Below are positions 20,512-30,001 of a stretch of 64,000 nucleotides of DNA, piece by piece (position 1 is the first letter of the stretch; the number at the start of each line of letters is the position of its first letter). Made by a program: the position numbers and the translations under genes. The notes below the pieces were generated by a model. It was given only the letters and a program-made list of their open reading frames with translations, was not told the origin of the DNA and ran no database searches. The stretch comes from Leishmania martiniquensis (Eukaryota; Euglenozoa; Kinetoplastea; Trypanosomatida; Trypanosomatidae), in contig NC_090168.1 of assembly GCF_017916325.1 (NCBI RefSeq), positions 1,011,143 to 1,075,142 of the forward strand, in the 5' to 3' direction.

Positions 20512-23500
20512 CATGAAGTATTCGCTCCTACTGCGCGTCCTTTCAGCGTCCGTTTCTGGCCGTCGTTCGTTTAACGGTGTCTCCTCTCCCCTCAAGCGTC
20601 TATACCCGCGCGATTTATTCTTTGATCACTGTCCCCCCACCCTTTGTGTGTGTCTCTGTGTGTTGGTGTGTTGCTTCTTTCTTCCCTCCCCCGCGCGCCG
20701 TACCCTAACACTCGCGGCATGAGCATTTTAGGCCCCCATGCGACTGCTCGGAGGTGCGTTGCTTATGGTGACGGCGCTGCCTGCCAACGGATGAGACAGC
20801 TGGTCCATTCACCATTTCTATTGCCGTCCTACCCCACTCTCCGATCGTTCTTGGCGAAGACGTCAGAGCCGGGGCGCCCAGGGCGGGGCGAGGTGGGGAA
20901 CGTGCTTCGACTCTATTTGGTGTCTCTGAGCTGGTGAAATCTCTGCACATCTCCGTGCTTCTGCGTGTCGTTGTGTTGGGCGTGGGTACCAGTTTGTGGA
21001 TGATGCGGGCAGAAGAGGGGAGAGCGGTCTGCCAAGGGTGCTACAACGCGAAGCCTTAGAGGAGGGAGGTGGGTGGGTGGGGCCGGCTGTGGCGCCGGTC
21101 TCTGTCTCGCTGTCACCACGTGCGTGTGTGCTTCAGTCACACACAGCTTCATGCGGGTGGGCAACTCCCCTTCTCACCATTCTTTTTCTTTTTCAACCCT
21201 TCCTCTTCTTGCGCTGCCCTGTTCCTCTTCTCACCGTCACTGACTCTCTCTCTCTCACATCCCGCTGCGCTCTCTCCTGTGTTGTTTCCGTTCGGCTCTC
21301 TCCGTCGTCGTTCCTTCGCTTTTTTTTCTGTGCTGTTACTGCCGTGCATGCGCGCTTATCACCTCTGTTTCATGTTCATCGATCGGCTCTTGCTCTGCTC
21401 TATGCTCACCCGCTGAATATATACATCTCCGTCTCTCACCACCTCTCGATCGGTTGCGTCTTTTTTTGTTGTTATTGGCTTGTTTCGTGTCGGTCTAGCC
21501 GTTCCACTCACTGCTGTCCGCCTCTCTCCTCTTTTCCCCCAGCGTTTGTCTCTCTTCGTTCCGCTTTTACCGTCCTCATGTGCTCTGTCTCAGCGACAGC
21601 GCCTTTTTTTCCCGTTTCAGTGCCGCTCCACCTCCCACTCCCTCTTGGGGACCGCCGACTTCTCCTTTTTCCCGTTTCTCTCCACCCTGACAATTCCGGT
21701 GGCGCCTCAAAGCGTGGCATCATCGGAAGGGGGTAGGGGAGGGGGTATTCACTCTTTCGGTGAGGTAGGAGGCCACACACAGCCGTGCGAAGTGCCCTCC
21801 CCCTTGCGTCGGAGGCGGCTGCGGACAGGTCTGGACTCGCATTGTGCCGACCGAAGCGTCGAAACAAGGGGAAAAAGTGGCCTTGCATCTCGTGCGCACG
21901 CTTACAAACTCAGGCATGCCTGCACATCCCCTACAGTCTGTACAGATGCGTTTAGCTCTTCTCTGCTCCGCATGTATTAAAGAGCATTTTTATCTCCCTC
22001 ACTCTCTCTATATATCTCAGTCTTTTTCTAGCTGTGTGCGTGTGTGTGTGTGTGCAGAGGGGAGGGGTAGGCGAGCACATCGCTTTTTATCAGATATCGA
22101 TTGATGTTTTTTTTTACCCCCCACCCCCTTCTAAAGCTTTCAGGACCCCTCTCCCCTTCTCCCCTTCCGGCCGATCAGCGGGAAAAAAGCTGCTGTGCTT
22201 CTTCTCCTCCACCCACACCCATCCCTCCTTTCATCTCGCTGTGCTTGCCAAACTGCCCCGCCGTTGTGCCGTCCGTCACCGTTATTCTCTCTCTCTCCCC
22301 TTGTGAGGTGTACTCGAAGCGGAACTTTTTTTTTCACCCCCTTTTTACTCTGTCCGATCGACTACTGAGGACTTTTAGCGCGGCGTCGACCACCGCTATG
22401 ACTCACCACACCGCTTTTTTTTTTCAAACGAAAACGCAACACATGCAATACAAGAAATAATAAATAAAAAATGCGAGGGACGCGAGGCAGAGCAGAAGAC
22501 TACAGGGCCGATACCTCTGCCCGTTCCCCGCCACTCTTCCTAAACAGATATAGGCGCAGACGCACGGATACAGATGGGAGCATCGCTCCGCTAAGATATT
22601 GCTCTCACTCTTTCTCTCTGTTGGATACTCGTGCGCGCATCTGCGCACCTGCGCTTCTCTTCGCAGATGCCGCTATTATTCCTATTGTTATCACGATTAC
22701 TGTCACTGTTACTGCCTTTTCGTAGAGACGTCTTTTTTCTTTTTTTTTCCGTCTTCGCCTTTCCGTTTGCTGCTCTCTTTCCTCTCTTCAGTTGCCGTCG
22801 CGTCGTTTTCTGGGCCCGCTGTCGAATGCGGACCTCAGAGGGCGAACAAGAGGTCGTCGTAAAGGCAACGCTCACCCCACACACCTGCTCTGGCCTCCCG
22901 CTCCCCCCGCTCTTGCGAATTGCTAAGCGTGTTGTGTTGCCTGGGCTCAAATGCGCCTGGCGGGAGGCGACGAGGCCTCTGCTCGCCCAACGCCTTCCCC
23001 CCTCCCTCTCTCCTGCCACATTTTATGCTGTTCTTCTCTTTCTCTTGATGTGTTTTTCTCATAGCGCCATTACCACTATTCTCTTCCCTCCCTCTCCCCT
23101 TTTATTGCATTCGAGCCGATGAACCAAAAGAGACGATAACGCCACAATCGCACGAAGGCGACGGCGAGGCGCTGAGGGGAGGGTGCGATTTCGCGCTGAG
23201 CTCCGCCCCAGGAGCGAGAGAGAGAGTAGACCCGCTCCCGCTTCCTGATGAGGCATCCCAAGGAGAGCAAGAAAGGGTGCCTTGTACCAGGCGAGGGCGA
23301 GGGAGGGGGTGCCGTCGCGAGGTGATCTGGGCTCTTGGCATCTACTGATGCGCATTTCGAGAGAGGTAGAACGCCCTCGCTTATATTGCCTTGTTGCCAT
23401 CGCTTCCCCCTCACGTTGCTGTTGATCACCTCGTGGGAGATGAGGACAGTGGTGAGCCGCCAGGCACTTCTTGCTGCTCATGTCATGCCCACCGTTACAC

Positions 23501-23823
23501 TGGAAGCATGACAGCTGCCCAGGACTACCTTGGCGGTAGCCATCGCCCCCCTCCCTCCCCCCAATGCACCTGCGCTGCTTCTATCTGACGCTCTATTCGC
23601 GCCCCCGTAAAAGTCTCTCTTATGCCGCCCTGTCGAACCTGCACGATGCGGGGCCCTTCTCCTGCATCCCCGACTTCGCGTGCTCTACGCTTCTTTACCT
23701 CCTCCCCTCCTGCCCCCCCTTTTTTGGTCGATGCGCTCTTTCCCCGCTCCCCTTCAGCCACTTGCCGACCTCGTCGCGTACGCATTCTGCGTGTTTCAAG
23801 TTTGGAATCCGCGGGTGAAGGAA

Positions 23824-23948
23824 TTGCTTTCCTTCTCCCGCTGCACCTCATCCACCATTACACACGGACACTCGTGGGCGACACACAAGTCGACTCCGCC
23901 TCGTAATCTATCTTGAAGGCATGCACTCGTGGTGAAACATCTCAGCAG
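23824..23948 (+). promoter_or_regulatory. candidate spliced-leader acceptors, gene at 23955
   Basis: After the tract 23824-23853 the first AG is at 23888-23889. Using it would leave an out-of-frame five-codon upstream ORF (ATG at 23921, TGA at 23933-23935) in the leader. AGs at 23944-23945 and 23947-23948 would avoid it but leave only 6-9 nt before the ATG. Confidence 0.4.
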
Positions 23949-23954
23949 GTCATC

Positions 23955-26900
23955 ATGGCCACTCTATCCGCTGCCGCCTTTGCTGGTGGTGGTGGTGCTA
24001 CGACTGCTGCTGCTACCGCTTCGAGGCCTCACGGGCGCCTCGCTGGTGAAAAGAGCGATGGTCACAGGCACTTTCCACACGTGGTACCATACACATGCAC
24101 CACTGCATTTCTTTTCGCACCGACAACAGTGGCTTCGCTCTCCTCGTTTTCGTCGCAACGGCTAGAAATGCGGGCTGATACGCTCTCATCTCGGCGGTCA
24201 GAGCCACCTGACGGCTTCATAAACTCTGTTCCAGCGGCTCCCCCCAAGTCGATGCCCCTGCGATCGCCATCTGGGGTCTCTTCAGCAGCACTTTATTGCT
24301 CTTCCCGCCTGGCCGAGCCGCTTTTAGTGCAGACTTCAGTGGAGACTAGCGATGGCTTAGTTGCCGCCATGGAGGGGAGGCAGACACCACCAGCCGACAG
24401 AGAGCACCTCCAGAGTGCCAGCCGCGGCGCAAACACACAACCGCACGCGCGCCACTGTTTATTCATCGCTTCTCCTCCTCGCGGCTGGCGACGAGAAGAG
24501 GCGCACTTATCCCACTCAAGCGGCTCAGCCTTGTCCGGGGTGCCTGGGCACGCACCGGATACTAAAGACGCTGGTGACGCATATGCGCCACGCACGCCAC
24601 TGACCCTGCCGCTCTGCCGCTCAGTCGCTGGGACGCACTCGCGCTCATATCAGCACTGTAGCGTCTCGGCTGCTGTGGCAGCGGCGACGGAAAGGCTGCC
24701 AACGAAGCTCATGAATGCTTTGGCCAGAGACATGACCACCACATCGAACCCGAAGCCGGTGCGAGGCGGTCACGCGCATGGTCGTGGGAGTAAAGGTCGA
24801 CCAGACAGTACCTCTAACGCACTGTCGCCTCTCGGGCCGTCCTCCTCTGCCGACTCGAGTGATGCGCAGTGCTGCTTTTGGCAAAGAGCCCGTTGCCCCT
24901 TGGGTCCTGCCCAAGAGCCGCCTCCACCACCGCTGCCGCCGCCGCCGCAGCAGCACCAGAGGCGGCTACCACTGCCGAGGCAGCGAGCAGGAGGGGCTCT
25001 GCTTCCTAGCAGCTCTCAAGGTGAGGCGGCGGGTATGCGCACCCGCTGCCTCTCGCCATCGCCGAGCTCGCAGCACGTCTGCGGTGAGGAAGCCTTTCAG
25101 ACCGACTCAGTGGGAATGAGGGCACGCGCCTCAGTTCCTGTGAAGCGGAATGATACCGCATTTTCAGCGCCACCGGCCCAGTCGCACGTCGACGCTGCGC
25201 TTCTCGCCACACCTTTCCATGGTTGCCTCGCCGCGGCGCAGCAGACAACCTCGCCGATCACGCATGCCATAGCGACATCGTGGGAAGCTCCGCAGCGAAC
25301 TTTGCCACGTGAAGTTTTACTCTCCGTGAAAACTGAGGCTGCCACGCCCCTTGCGCTGCCAGGCAAAGGGTTTCGGGCAGCAGATTCTGCGCACCGCCGC
25401 CTTGAGGCTTTGCCGCTGACCATAGACAGTACCCTTGCCTGTGTTCCAGCTGGTTCTCCACACACTGCTCATGCAGTCACGTGTGCTGGCGTTGCCGCGC
25501 CCGTAGCGCAGCGCCTCCAAGGCAGTGAAAGGGCGGATGGTGAGGGATCGCCGTCTGCCTCGGTGGCATCGCCTTCATCACATGACCTACCGCGGTCTAG
25601 TCCGCTGCCCCTCCCTGATTCTGCGCTATCGCGTCAGACGACCCCGTCGTTGGTGCGTGCGCGGCCAGCGCACGGTAGCGCGCAGGATGGCTGGTGCTTG
25701 GACCGCTGCTTTTCATCGCGGTCACGCACCGTGGAAGCCCGACACACGCAGCTGTTCCACGTTGTACAGCGCTGCCGCCTTATTCAGCAAGAAGAGGCTG
25801 CTGCTCGTGAGTGGCTGGCACTAGACGCTACTGTGCAGCTGCACAACATTGCCTGCGAGGAACGCGCTGCCTACACCCTCATCGAGTCGCAGCAGTGCCA
25901 TCGCCGCTTACGAGAGGCCTTCCCGTGCAGCGGTGCGCTTGCAGGCGCGGCTGATGACGATCTCACGCGTGTGCACTCAGCTGAGCTTTGCACTTCTGCA
26001 TTGCCTGCGGAGGCGCGCCACCTCTCCGCTGCACCATCATCCGCGCAACGGCTGCAGCGGACGTCCTCCACGGGCTCGCGTCCCCTCTTCTGTCGGCTCA
26101 CTCTGTTGTCAGCGGGGGCTCACAGGGAGGACGGCACGGGGTGCCGGCTGAGAAGCTTCTCGCTGCCGACCTCGCTTTCTCGCCCCGGATGCTCACCGTC
26201 TCGCTTCTCTGAGGGCTGCGACGCACTCATCGGAGTTCAGGAGGCACGCTGGCACGACGGGGAGGAGAGCCTTAACTCAGAAATAGAGGAAGAAGCACTT
26301 CTCGACTTAGCGGAGGGAGAGAAAGGGCAGGTGGACGTCACTGACTGCCGCTCTTATGAAGCTGCACAAGAGGATCCAATGGCTTCCGCGCTGCCCTCGA
26401 ACGCACATCAGCGGACAGCCTCGCCGCGACCGATTCCGTCACCTTCGCCGCGCCATGAAAGGCACGACGGCGGGCTGTTTGCCCGAATACGCCACCTCGA
26501 GTACGCGGAAGAGGATTTGCGTTTGCTGCTCACCGGTGACTGCCCTCCGCCACACGTGTTTCAACGATGGGCGCGCCGATACTTCGAAAGCCATTGTGCG
26601 CCTCTCTCAGCAAGGGCAGATGCTTCACAGACGTCGGTGCTGCATGCTTCACTTAGCCCAGAAGCAGTGGGGCGTTGTTGTTCGCGGTCTCTCTCGCCAC
26701 CGATTCAGCCGCCCGCCCGCGGGGACGTTGCGTCTCTTGTTCGCCCACCGGGCGGTAGCGTTATTGCACGCGCGCCCCCGGCAGCTTCACAGTGCTCCTC
26801 TGGAAGCCCATTCCTGCCGTTGAGGGACAAGGAGCTCCTCTGGAGCGAGAGCCCTTCGGCCTCAAGACACCGAGTTTGCAGCGAGCACCGCCGCGCGTGG

Positions 26901-27350
26901 GCGCTGGAGAACATTCTCAGCGATGGTGATGACGCCTCCGCGGCGTATCAAGAGATGCAGAGCGCCGTGCCGACACCATCGCGTACTCTGTCCTCACTGG
27001 GGAGGAGCGAATGCCACGCTGGCGGTCGTCGCCACGCGCCCGATCCTCAAATTTTCACCGTAGGACAGAGCGCAGCCCCTCGTGGCGCTTTTACACTGTT
27101 GCCGCCCGCAGTATCATCGTTATCTTCGGCACCGAGGCCATCCGGCGCCGACGGTGCCGCGGCACCTGCGATGCGTGACTTCTCACGAGAGCCCTCAAAG
27201 TCCGTGACGCTAAGCTCTTCTTTGTTTCACAAGATGGCATGCCCGACGGAGAAGACGTATTCGGCCCCGTCGGGGAGTGAGAGGGACGCCTGGCAGGAGC
27301 TGATGGACGAGTTTATCGACGGCCTCTTGCAGATCATAGAGCGCGCATAG
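23955..27350 (+). CDS. large low-complexity hypothetical protein
   Basis: The protein is 1131 residues, starting at the first in-frame ATG; the frame opens at 23913 with TTG, which I do not accept. I recognise no family. Most of it is Ser/Pro/Ala/Arg-rich and probably disordered. Near residue 325 there is a proline cluster of the PPPPPLPPPP type, a possible profilin, SH3 or EVH1 ligand. A helical segment at about residues 600-655 is rich in Gln, Glu, Ala and Arg (RLIQQEEAAAREWLAL region). A second ordered-looking segment lies near residues 840-880 (RIRHLEYAEEDLRLLL, then RWARRYFESH). The last 20 residues form another acidic amphipathic helix (ELMDEFIDGLLQIIE). I see no membrane segment or signal. 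Proline motifs plus helical ends suggest a scaffold, which is inference. Confidence 0.87.
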   Translation: MATLSAAAFAGGGGATTAAATASRPHGRLAGEKSDGHRHFPHVVPYTCTTAFLFAPTTVASLSSFSSQRLEMRADTLSSRRSEPPDGFINSVPAAPPKSMPLRSPSGVSSAALYCSSRLAEPLLVQTSVETSDGLVAAMEGRQTPPADREHLQSASRGANTQPHARHCLFIASPPRGWRREEAHLSHSSGSALSGVPGHAPDTKDAGDAYAPRTPLTLPLCRSVAGTHSRSYQHCSVSAAVAAATERLPTKLMNALARDMTTTSNPKPVRGGHAHGRGSKGRPDSTSNALSPLGPSSSADSSDAQCCFWQRARCPLGPAQEPPPPPLPPPPQQHQRRLPLPRQRAGGALLPSSSQGEAAGMRTRCLSPSPSSQHVCGEEAFQTDSVGMRARASVPVKRNDTAFSAPPAQSHVDAALLATPFHGCLAAAQQTTSPITHAIATSWEAPQRTLPREVLLSVKTEAATPLALPGKGFRAADSAHRRLEALPLTIDSTLACVPAGSPHTAHAVTCAGVAAPVAQRLQGSERADGEGSPSASVASPSSHDLPRSSPLPLPDSALSRQTTPSLVRARPAHGSAQDGWCLDRCFSSRSRTVEARHTQLFHVVQRCRLIQQEEAAAREWLALDATVQLHNIACEERAAYTLIESQQCHRRLREAFPCSGALAGAADDDLTRVHSAELCTSALPAEARHLSAAPSSAQRLQRTSSTGSRPLFCRLTLLSAGAHREDGTGCRLRSFSLPTSLSRPGCSPSRFSEGCDALIGVQEARWHDGEESLNSEIEEEALLDLAEGEKGQVDVTDCRSYEAAQEDPMASALPSNAHQRTASPRPIPSPSPRHERHDGGLFARIRHLEYAEEDLRLLLTGDCPPPHVFQRWARRYFESHCAPLSARADASQTSVLHASLSPEAVGRCCSRSLSPPIQPPARGDVASLVRPPGGSVIARAPPAASQCSSGSPFLPLRDKELLWSESPSASRHRVCSEHRRAWALENILSDGDDASAAYQEMQSAVPTPSRTLSSLGRSECHAGGRRHAPDPQIFTVGQSAAPRGAFTLLPPAVSSLSSAPRPSGADGAAAPAMRDFSREPSKSVTLSSSLFHKMACPTEKTYSAPSGSERDAWQELMDEFIDGLLQIIERA

Positions 27351-28636
27351 CGGTGCTCCTCCGTCTCTCCCTTGGCGTCGCTGTTCCTGGCAGGCGCGCA
27401 TCATTCGGGACTGTCCGTTGCCGCCTGGAAGAGCGGGGCCCAGAGGCCAGCTGTCGTCTTCCGCTCTGATTCACTCATCGCGCATCACACACACACACAC
27501 ATCTTAGACGCACGACGCTTACAGAGCATTTTTTGTTTTGTTTTGTATTTGTGCGCTAAGTAAGTCTCTCAACCCCGCGCTCGCGTACTGTGGCTGGACG
27601 ACGCCTCTGCGCGACTTCGCAAATACGCTGCAGCCCGTGTGGGTGCTTCTCAGTCGATGTCTTGCCGGCTCGTGCCCTTGATTCCTCTTTTTCCACGTAC
27701 TGTTCACTCTATGAATCATGACGGCGCTCGCTCACCGAGAAGCCGAGACAGTAAGAATGTGCCCCCCTCCCTTCCCTACCTTACCTCTCTAGAGATCTGT
27801 GCATGCTTGCTGCAATGAGGAGGCAATACGCGAAGGGGGGAAGTATGAGCACACGCCGCTGCCATGATTGGCGTGAGCTTCCGTACCAGCTGTCCGCTGG
27901 GAGTTAGCTCGCATATGTCGAGGTGGTCTGGCCACGTTTTGCCAGCGCGTAGCGTCGGCACTTCTCCAGCGCCGGTGGGATGCCCAGCACCCGCAACGTC
28001 TCCTCGCATGGTCTTCTCACGCTGCTTCTTTGAAAAAAAAAGTTCCCCTGCCCTCTCCTGAACCCATTCAGATATGCGAGAATCTGAGCAGCTTCGAGGG
28101 CGAATATCGGCAAGAGCGCCGTACTCCCTACACGCGTATGGATACACGGTGAGCTTCGCACCGGTATCGTTGCACAGCGCACCTGCAATTTTCCTCCCCT
28201 TCCCCTGTCAATCGCACGGAGAATGTCCCCTTACGCAGGATTCGCAGTCTCACTGGCACGCACCGTTACTCCTGTCTCACTACTGAGGTGCCTGCACCCA
28301 CCATTACCCAAGCAGGGCACGCTCTGGCCTGGAGTGCTTCCGCACGTCTGCACGCTCAAACGTACCGGGCAGCAACTGCACACCTCTGCAGGCGCTCTCA
28401 CATTTACAGTGGTGTAAACCCTGGCTGTTCCTCCGATTCCTTCAAGTGTTCCTCCGCTTTCTCCGCTCGCAGCTACTCTTCCCAGACACGACCCCAGCGC
28501 ACGAATCGCGGCTCTCACAGTGTGTCCGTGTCTGCCTGTTTGTGTCCTTTACACGCTGGTCACGCATTGCCCTCGGGCACTTTTGTTTCCACTGCTAGTA
28601 GGTGTAAAGGGGTGGAGTGAGGCCTCAGGCGCAGTC
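27351..28636. other. intergenic region
   Basis: No gene is supported. A (CA)n tract lies at about 27487-27501. A 70-codon frame from an ATG at 28074 follows an AG but encodes nothing protein-like. Confidence 0.55.
28449..28485 (+). promoter_or_regulatory. candidate spliced-leader acceptor, gene at 28637
   Basis: The pyrimidine tract 28449-28470 is followed by AG at 28471-28472, with a second AG at 28484-28485. The first ATG downstream of either is 28637, in frame with the long ORF. Confidence 0.55.
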
Positions 28637-30001
28637 ATGATCTTGTCGTGCGGTGCCATGGCGCTGAATGGCGTGAAGTCTGCGCGTCACCATTGGCCGA
28701 GAACTGCGTTGCATGGAGCGTCTTTCCGGCGGCAGGGTGTCTGTCTGCGTGAGAGTCTCGTGGTAATGACCGCAGCGGTGCGGAGCGGCGCTCGTTCTGG
28801 TGCGATGGCGCATCGTTGCATGCACATTTCATGCAAACGTCTTGACGAGGCCGCCGGCCAAGGCAGGGCGAAGGCGGTGACAGATACCTTGCTTTCCCAG
28901 TGGAGTCGACGCAGCGGAGCAGCGTTGGCGCGGATGCCTCCTGTGCTGGGAGCTGATCAAGGCAGCCCCGCTTTCTCTTTCACCAATGAGGTTGCTTCGA
29001 GCCTGCCGCCTGCCGCCAACATCATCGGCGGCGACGCTGCAGAGGCGGTAGGTGAGGAACGGGCCCCTGTATTGCAGCTCCGCACCAACATGTCGGCGGC
29101 GCCGCCTTCTATCGAGGAATTGCTTGCGGAGGTGGATGAAGATGACAAGGGCACCTCCTCTGCTCCTCTGGACTTTCACAAGAAGAAGTGTGAGGTGCTG
29201 AGGGGTGGCGAGCGACTTGACGCGTCTTTGCTCTCGGGGGCGAATCCCGCCACTTTCCCGTCTGCCACATCGTCAGAAAGAGTGGAGTCCCGCAGCACCG
29301 CTAGCGCTACTCTTGCATCTGGAACGCCTGCGAGTTCGATGGCCGACGCGGCTCTTCTGGAGGCTCTGCTTCAAGAGCCCTTCTCAGAGGACACCCAACG
29401 CGACATCGATCACAGCAGTGAGGACGACGTCGTCGAGTTGGAAGATGAGGCGCCGAGGGAAGCTGGCGCCGATTTGATCTCTGGCCCATCCTGCGCGCTC
29501 GCCGACGAGCAGCAAGACCCCCACGAGCCATGGCGGGCTGTACAGACGGTGGCAGTTGAGGACGACGCCGACGGTGTGGCGGACGCTGAGATGGAGCCCA
29601 TCGACGAAGCTTTGGATGAAGAAGAGTCGATGGAGTCTGTGCTGGAGGAGGAGGCGGAGCGCTTGTTTCGGGCTGCCTTGGCAAGCACTGCCATGAGTCC
29701 GGACACCGCCGCTGACAGTGGGGCGTGGCGGGCTTTGTTCGGTGACTACAAGCTCTTCTCAAAGGAAGCGGCAGCCTCCGCAGTAGAGTCTCTGTCGGCT
29801 AGTGGCAACGCTACTCCTGCCGCTGCAGCTGGAGCGCTTCCGCTCTCTGAACGCAGAGTTGGTGCTACCTTATTGCCGACTGCAGAGTTCGACGAGGAGG
29901 CGGCGCGGGAGGCGGAGATGGAGTCGGTAGGCGATGTTATGGCGACCTCAGGCTCTGCAGCGGTTGCAGCGGGGGAGGTACGGAAGGGTGGTAACAAGTA
30001 G
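28637..30001 (+). CDS. acidic hypothetical protein, possibly mitochondrial
   Basis: The protein is 454 residues from the ATG at 28637; the frame opens at 28520 with GTG, before any ATG. An alternative ATG lies seven codons downstream at 28658. The first 70 residues are rich in Arg, Ser, Ala and His and almost free of acidic residues, like a mitochondrial presequence (GVKSARHHWPRTALHGASFRR region). The rest is strongly acidic, with many Glu/Asp/Ala/Ser stretches, including segments around EELLAEVDEDDK and SMESVLEEEAERLFRAAL. No catalytic motif or membrane segment is visible. An acidic mature part behind a basic leader fits a matrix protein, but the presequence reading is unproven. Confidence 0.82.
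   Translation: MILSCGAMALNGVKSARHHWPRTALHGASFRRQGVCLRESLVVMTAAVRSGARSGAMAHRCMHISCKRLDEAAGQGRAKAVTDTLLSQWSRRSGAALARMPPVLGADQGSPAFSFTNEVASSLPPAANIIGGDAAEAVGEERAPVLQLRTNMSAAPPSIEELLAEVDEDDKGTSSAPLDFHKKKCEVLRGGERLDASLLSGANPATFPSATSSERVESRSTASATLASGTPASSMADAALLEALLQEPFSEDTQRDIDHSSEDDVVELEDEAPREAGADLISGPSCALADEQQDPHEPWRAVQTVAVEDDADGVADAEMEPIDEALDEEESMESVLEEEAERLFRAALASTAMSPDTAADSGAWRALFGDYKLFSKEAAASAVESLSASGNATPAAAAGALPLSERRVGATLLPTAEFDEEAAREAEMESVGDVMATSGSAAVAAGEVRKGGNK

Larger units (their letters stand above)
17835..23954. other. 6.1-kb coding-free, pyrimidine-rich gap with microsatellites
   Basis: This is the longest coding-free stretch of the window. The + strand is markedly C/T-rich, with many T and CT runs. 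TA microsatellites lie at 18174-18197, 18428-18442 and 18766-18782, and a (TG)n tract at 19301-19324. Two small ORFs with well-placed trans-splice signals (19417-19629 and 20323-20511) are listed separately as candidates. The frame 19679-20059 encodes a signal-peptide-like stretch but has no ATG. Otherwise I see only UTR and spacer. Confidence 0.55.
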
